From Diadema setosum (lineage: Eukaryota > Echinodermata > Echinoidea > Diadematoida > Diadematidae), in contig NC_092697.1 in the NCBI RefSeq assembly GCF_964275005.1, forward strand, positions 16,642,138 to 16,706,137: a DNA stretch of 64,000 nucleotides, in the 5' to 3' direction. The notes beneath the pieces are model-generated. The model did no database searches. It had not been told where the DNA came from and saw only the letters and a list, made by a program, of their open reading frames with translations. Made by a program: the position numbers and the translations under genes. Each line of letters starts with the position of its first letter. Position 1 is the first letter of the stretch. Shown here piece after piece: positions 58,723 to 64,000 of this stretch.

Positions 58723-61314
58723 ATTCATTTTCATTGATAAGAAATGTATTTTAAACAAATTTCAAAAAGTAGTAGCAGTGGTTTATGTTCAAATATATGA
58801 GGCAAGCATTTCATTTACCCAATACACATTACATTATACTAAAACCTACTAGTATACTTCAGCATCATGATTAACATGTACCCCTGGACAAACCTTCTGC
58901 ATGATTCCTTTAAGATTTGCTGGTATCTGTGTTTATGGCATATTCAAGGTCAGATTAAGGAAATTAGGTATAAACTAGGATCTTTGAATTAGAAGTTTTC
59001 TTTGTCACTTTAATACTGGAAATATATATACAATATATGTGGGATATGGGAACCTCTGATTATGAATCTTGATTCTTGCACAAGCTGACTACAGCCTTAT
59101 AATTCTGGAATGGACCTTGTGTGCTTCCTTCAGCCCGGAATCTCGTATTATTCACTTTGTGCAGCTTTGTGCTATAAGCAGTTCCTGAGGGCATGTTTAC
59201 CAACACCTTTTAAAATAGGCCATTTGTTGAAATCCCTTGCCTCCAATTATGTTTCCTCCATCCCTCAACCCCCACCCCGAAGGAAAAAATAAACGTAGAA
59301 AAAGGAGAGTACAAAAATGCAACATTATTCCTTAATCTACGTGAATACCACATTAGGCACGAGCAACACCCTATTAATAGATGTGGCAAGAGCCCGTACA
59401 ATGGCCGAGAGGTCTGATCCGCTGCAGTCAAAAGTTTGCGGAGCTGCCATTGAAAATTATTGAACACAACACCTCTGAACAAAAGGATACTGGGTTTTAG
59501 CCATCCTGCTTCAAAGGGACAAGGTGTTTTCGAAATAGGAGTCTAATTAAAGACAGCCGAGGCTTCGGATTATGAAGGGTTTCAACAGGAAATTGCAAGG
59601 AATGCTGGGAAGCCATCTATTTGGATGATGTACTTACTTCGCTTGTCAATGTAGCCTTCTTTTTTTTTTCTGAGAGCCTTTTAAGGCATCACTTCCTGTA
59701 TTACTTTCCAAATAAAATTAATTTCATCTGCAAACAGAGCTTTGTTTCTTCTGTTTGATCATGCCTTTGCCTCAATGGATAGCCACATACATCTGGAAAA
59801 CCACTGATGACACTATCTGTCAAGTTAAATCGCATCTTCCAAATAAACATACCAGGAAGCAACAAATAATTTTGGTCTCCCTCTAGCATTCACAGCCTCA
59901 CGCTGATAATAAATAAAGGTATTTCACAAGAAGCATGTCTACTGATGCACACAAAATATGAAGTTGTTGGTTTCTTTACAGATGCAAGACTGTGTATGAG
60001 TCAATGCATTTGTTCTTCACCATTTATAACTCTTTGAAAAACCTTTATAAATAAATCAAAAAGTCACAACTTTATTCCAATCTGCCATACATCAATTTCC
60101 TTCTTTTTTCTTTACTGTCTCTATACTACTGTACATTGTCAGGATTCAAAATTCCCATTACCCAAGATTTGACTCCAAGATGATGCACAACTTTTCACAT
60201 GAAACTTTGAATGCCACATGCATTCCTCAGTATTCAAGGAAATTTAAATAATGTTTTTGCATCTCTGTGAACAAACATGAAGGCAATTTGGTTGAGAGAT
60301 TCTTCTGACTTCAATCAACACCGCTGGGTAAGAAGAGCAGGGGGAAAATATTCCAGCAAGAACCACAGAATGTGTGGAATTGGAGAAAGTGAAGCAAAAG
60401 CTGAGTGAAATCTGAGGTGACAAAGAAAGGAGCATTGACGTGTAGAATCAAGTCAACTGGCATGGCATCCCAAGGGCACATCAAGATACACATGTAGTCA
60501 CATGACTAAAGACATCATTTGTTTTTACAATGATCACTCCTCATTGTTCCTGATTTCCTCAAAAAGATATCAACATGTTGTGGCCCCATACTGTATATTC
60601 ACAATTATATATGAATACTTCACAACTGCACTGAACATTCACCTTCTATCCCTCCCCAAAAGTATATCAATATCTTTTTGCAAAGTTAGCAGAAAAAATA
60701 TAGTTATTTTCATTTTTAAAACAATGGATGAGTGATCCAATTATGTAATATAATGCCAGACATACATGTACACTCACATACATCATACACTCGTGTTCAT
60801 AAAAATACTGATCATACAGCTGGCAAAATCCATTCACACCTACCAGCACAACAACGCAGCAGATGGGAAGAACCATTGAAACTCAATCAATCTTCTTCTT
60901 TTTTCTACACTTTTGTGATCACATTCTTGCTCTGATGTGACTATATCATGATCAAAAGCCAGAATCTCATCAGTTTGAGATCACCTACTGCTAGGATATT
61001 GACATTGCCTGCAAAAAGATCACTTCAATTTTTAAATCCTATTGTGTTTTCAGCAACCCTGCCTTGGTCTTATGTTACAGCATGTCATCCAAACCCTCCA
61101 TACTGGTATGACTCTATCGAATCCGTAAGGGACGGACTCAAAACATGCAAACACACTCCTGATGATTGATTTAGGTGTGCACACTACAGACAAAAACTTT
61201 GCAGAGAAGTCTGATTTCCGAGATGATCACTTTGATGTTTGTAACTGAGGTACAAAGCCTTTTCCTTGCTCTTCATTTCATAACATGGTGAAAGAGTCAA
61301 ATTATCTTCAGGGG

Positions 61315-61684
61315 ATTAAAGGCATAATTTACCATTTGCAGGTGAAACAAAAACCCAACATTAGTGCTTTAAAATAGATCTAAAATGTGAGTTAGGGATA
61401 GAAACAACCACTGTAAAACTTTGAATCCGTATAATCGATGTTAAGTATTGTTAATTACACAAAATGTGAACAATAGTTATAATAAGAATGCTTCCAGACT
61501 AAACCGTATACAGTTATGGTTTATTGAGAAGCATGCTGATATCTCCACATATTTTAGGCTTTATTGCAAAAATTTTATATGGTAGGATGTTTTGTGATAC
61601 AACAGACCTACACATATGCATCAAATGTGATATCTTGAACATTTTTGAAATCACTGCTCCCAAAGGTAAACTGGACCTTTAAAA
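61315..61684 (-). mobile_element. TTAA-type MITE, copy 2
   Basis: Inverted relative to 36745-37126. TTAAAGGCATAATTTACC at the left and GGTAAACTGGACCTTTAA at the right form imperfect inverted ends with TTAA at both borders. Confidence 0.72.
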
Positions 61685-64000
61685 CATCTCCTGCTGTGTT
61701 GCCTTATTCATAGATCACTGTCAGAGAATATTCTGGAAACTATCATTCAGTGACCGGGAATTACATATATACATAACCCTCCTAATCCCTATCTATCCTT
61801 AATGCCTTTAATAATGTGCGACTGCACATAACGACAGTTAAAGAAAGTTGTCTTTATATACAGTTGTACTTCACAGTCAAGTTTTGGATGGAACATGTCT
61901 ATCATTGATTACATAGTTTGGCAGCCAACAGTCAGGTGTGTTTGCAACATGTGAGGTAACAATATGATTCCAATATCATTAAAATTAACTGCATACATGG
62001 AAAGAGTTTTATAAAGTCAGTTTTGCTGTTTCTCACACAATGCAGAAATTGCACCCCTGAAAACTTTTAGCTTCATGTAATATTTTGTTGTATACTGTCA
62101 CAGTTTATATAACAACTACAGTAAGTTCAAGTACTGCAGGACTCGACCTATCAGCATTTGTGCAAAAAGAGACCAAAATTTGTTCCATACTGTATGACAC
62201 TTTACGTTTTGGGTAAGAATTGCACAAGGCTTATATCAAATGCAAAATCACACAACAAATGAACCTATTTATGTACATAATTGGATGAAACCTACAAATT
62301 GAATGTACTTTTTTTTTTTTTTTAGTGATACATTTATCTATAATCGTAATCACATCAAATATGAATAAAGTACATTAGGGATTATTTTTGTGTAGAATCC
62401 ACCCACAATTTCTGCTCATAAGACTGATGCTACAGCAAGCCACACGTGGCAAGGGATTTTCTCCACCCACTGATATATATGCAAGCCTTGTTGTGGAGTC
62501 TGCAGTGATCAAAGGGCATATCACACACTGAAGATTGATTACGTTTGAAAGGTGTATGCTGAGCTTTGTGTTGACTGCATTCTCTCTGCCAACAATGAGA
62601 CTTGTTCTCCGGACAGTATTACACCTAATAGACACACAGACTACCACCTACTGGTTAATTCCTTCACAAGAGGTTCTGTCACTGTATTTTTTAAGGGAGG
62701 GGGTTAGTATATTATAGCTCGTTGAGGACTTTCACCCCTGCTATGTTCGCCGAGAAAGGAGAGCAATGACCCCAATGGGTCCTCGAGTGAAACATGCTCA
62801 TTCTATTGTGGCTGCACGCATCATTTGCTGTAATGAAGTGAACACAAAAGGATGCAGAGGCAAGCTTGGAGCTATAGGCCTTTTCTCCTTGGCATGATTA
62901 ATTGTGGCTGTTATAAATAGAGGCATCTCTATCTCTGTGGATACGCTTGGACAAAATGATCAATACCAACACTGACCATAGACTTTAAGGGCAATCACAT
63001 TCTCTAGGGACATGAAAAGAATTAATGTCATCATTTGTAAATCACCTATATAGGCCCTACTATACAGTACCTACCAATGTACACAACAAGGTCTTGGACA
63101 CTATCACTTCAAAAGAAGTTTCCATTTTATTTCCACGGGTCTATAGGGCCCTATACCTCTCACTTCTCATTTCATTTCATTTAATTTATTTCCACTTTTA
63201 TAATTGGTTTACAAACTTTGCATTAAAAAACAAACAGACAAACAAACAAACAAAAATACATGGTGTCAAATATGATAGTGGCGGAATCATGAGAAGCACT
63301 AAGTAGGCTTACTGAAAATGATCCCTAAACAAATTATGTAAATATGTGTAATCATTTATAATCATTTGCAATTGAATTGAAACAAACATAAATAAAAAAT
63401 GCAATAAGATTCACAACTTGATATCAATAAAAAAAAAATGTCTACTCATCAACCCAACACAATGATTATGAGCCTGTTAAATGATTCTAGATATCAAAGC
63501 ATATCAATGCAGATAGTTTATGTGTCATCATAATCCTCAAAAAGGAAGAAATATGTTGTGCAAACTTTCAAATCTCAGTACATCAACTCTGAAACAAATT
63601 TTCTCTGAACGATGGATACGATAACACAGAGCTTATTAAAAACCTGTAACACAAACAAACCAAAAATATCACACCCTCTTGTTCATAGAGTCTGACATGA
63701 TTATTACATTATATTTTCCATGCTTCAAGTTGTATACAGGATGGCACTTACAGTATCTAGCTAGATACCGTACCTATACTTTTACTGGTTCTCATTCCTA
63801 AACTTTCTAACTCTTTATCTACAGGCACACACAAAAGTTTCTAAATTGTACAGCAAAAAAATAAAACAAAAACAAAACAAGACAAAACAAGAAAACAAAC
63901 AACAACATCAACATCAACAACACCAACACAAAATTAATCTTTAGCTTCTCTTTTGAGATAGAAAGTAGAGGGAAAGAATTCACAGAGGTCTGAGAAGCCG

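Larger units (their letters stand above)
55681..64000. other. upstream region or large 5' intron, no exon recognised
   Basis: The ARHGAP gene must continue upstream, so this is probably intron or promoter-side sequence. I see one TTAA-type MITE, (AC)n, and A-rich low complexity at 63848-63930. Two stretches of less AT-biased, non-repetitive sequence (59350-59640 and 62700-62950) could be regulatory; the second has a MEF2-like TTATAAATAG at 62911-62920. Confidence 0.5.

Overview
Eukaryotic, AT-rich, intron-rich DNA from an animal. Marker sequences (dispersed MITE-like and SINE-like repeats, CAT/AAC/AAG microsatellites, an invertebrate-type SAP/SWIM/YqaJ gene fragment, a Tigger transposon) suggest a marine invertebrate, plausibly an echinoderm. 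That assignment is an inference from general character, not from a marker gene.

The window is dominated by one gene on the minus strand. Twenty-three coding exons between 55069 (most upstream seen) and 13065 (stop codon) join in a single consistent reading frame of about 1028 residues. They encode an F-BAR, C1 and RhoGAP protein of the ARHGAP29/ARHGAP45/GMIP family, ending in a PDZ-ligand-like tail (PHFV). The N-terminal exon(s) lie to the right of 55069 and were not recognised in the last 9 kb. The introns (up to about 7.3 kb) hold most of the repeats: foldback MITE copies, two nearly identical 1.06-kb repeats flanking RhoGAP exons, a 440-bp purine tract, nested terminal-inverted-repeat elements with a decayed SAP/SWIM-type gene, tRNA-like SINEs, and a region at 49.95-54.42 kb bounded by inverted arms that start with TTAA.

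Downstream of the gene (left side), a CpG-containing stretch with a perfect NRF-1-type palindrome lies at about 12.0 kb. Directly beside it is a 6.66-kb Tigger/pogo element (5161-11816) with TA target duplication, terminal inverted repeats, subterminal repeats and a transposase split by a 2.2-kb interruption. The transposase C-terminus has a PCNA-binding (PIP-box-like) motif. The first 5 kb holds one truncated MITE and no gene that I can support.

I found no bacterial-type operon, CRISPR array or rRNA, and no intact tRNA gene. Nothing here is clearly a new system. The most interesting accessory items are the nested SAP/SWIM/YqaJ-type element, the inverted-arm element at 50-54.4 kb, and the Tigger element.
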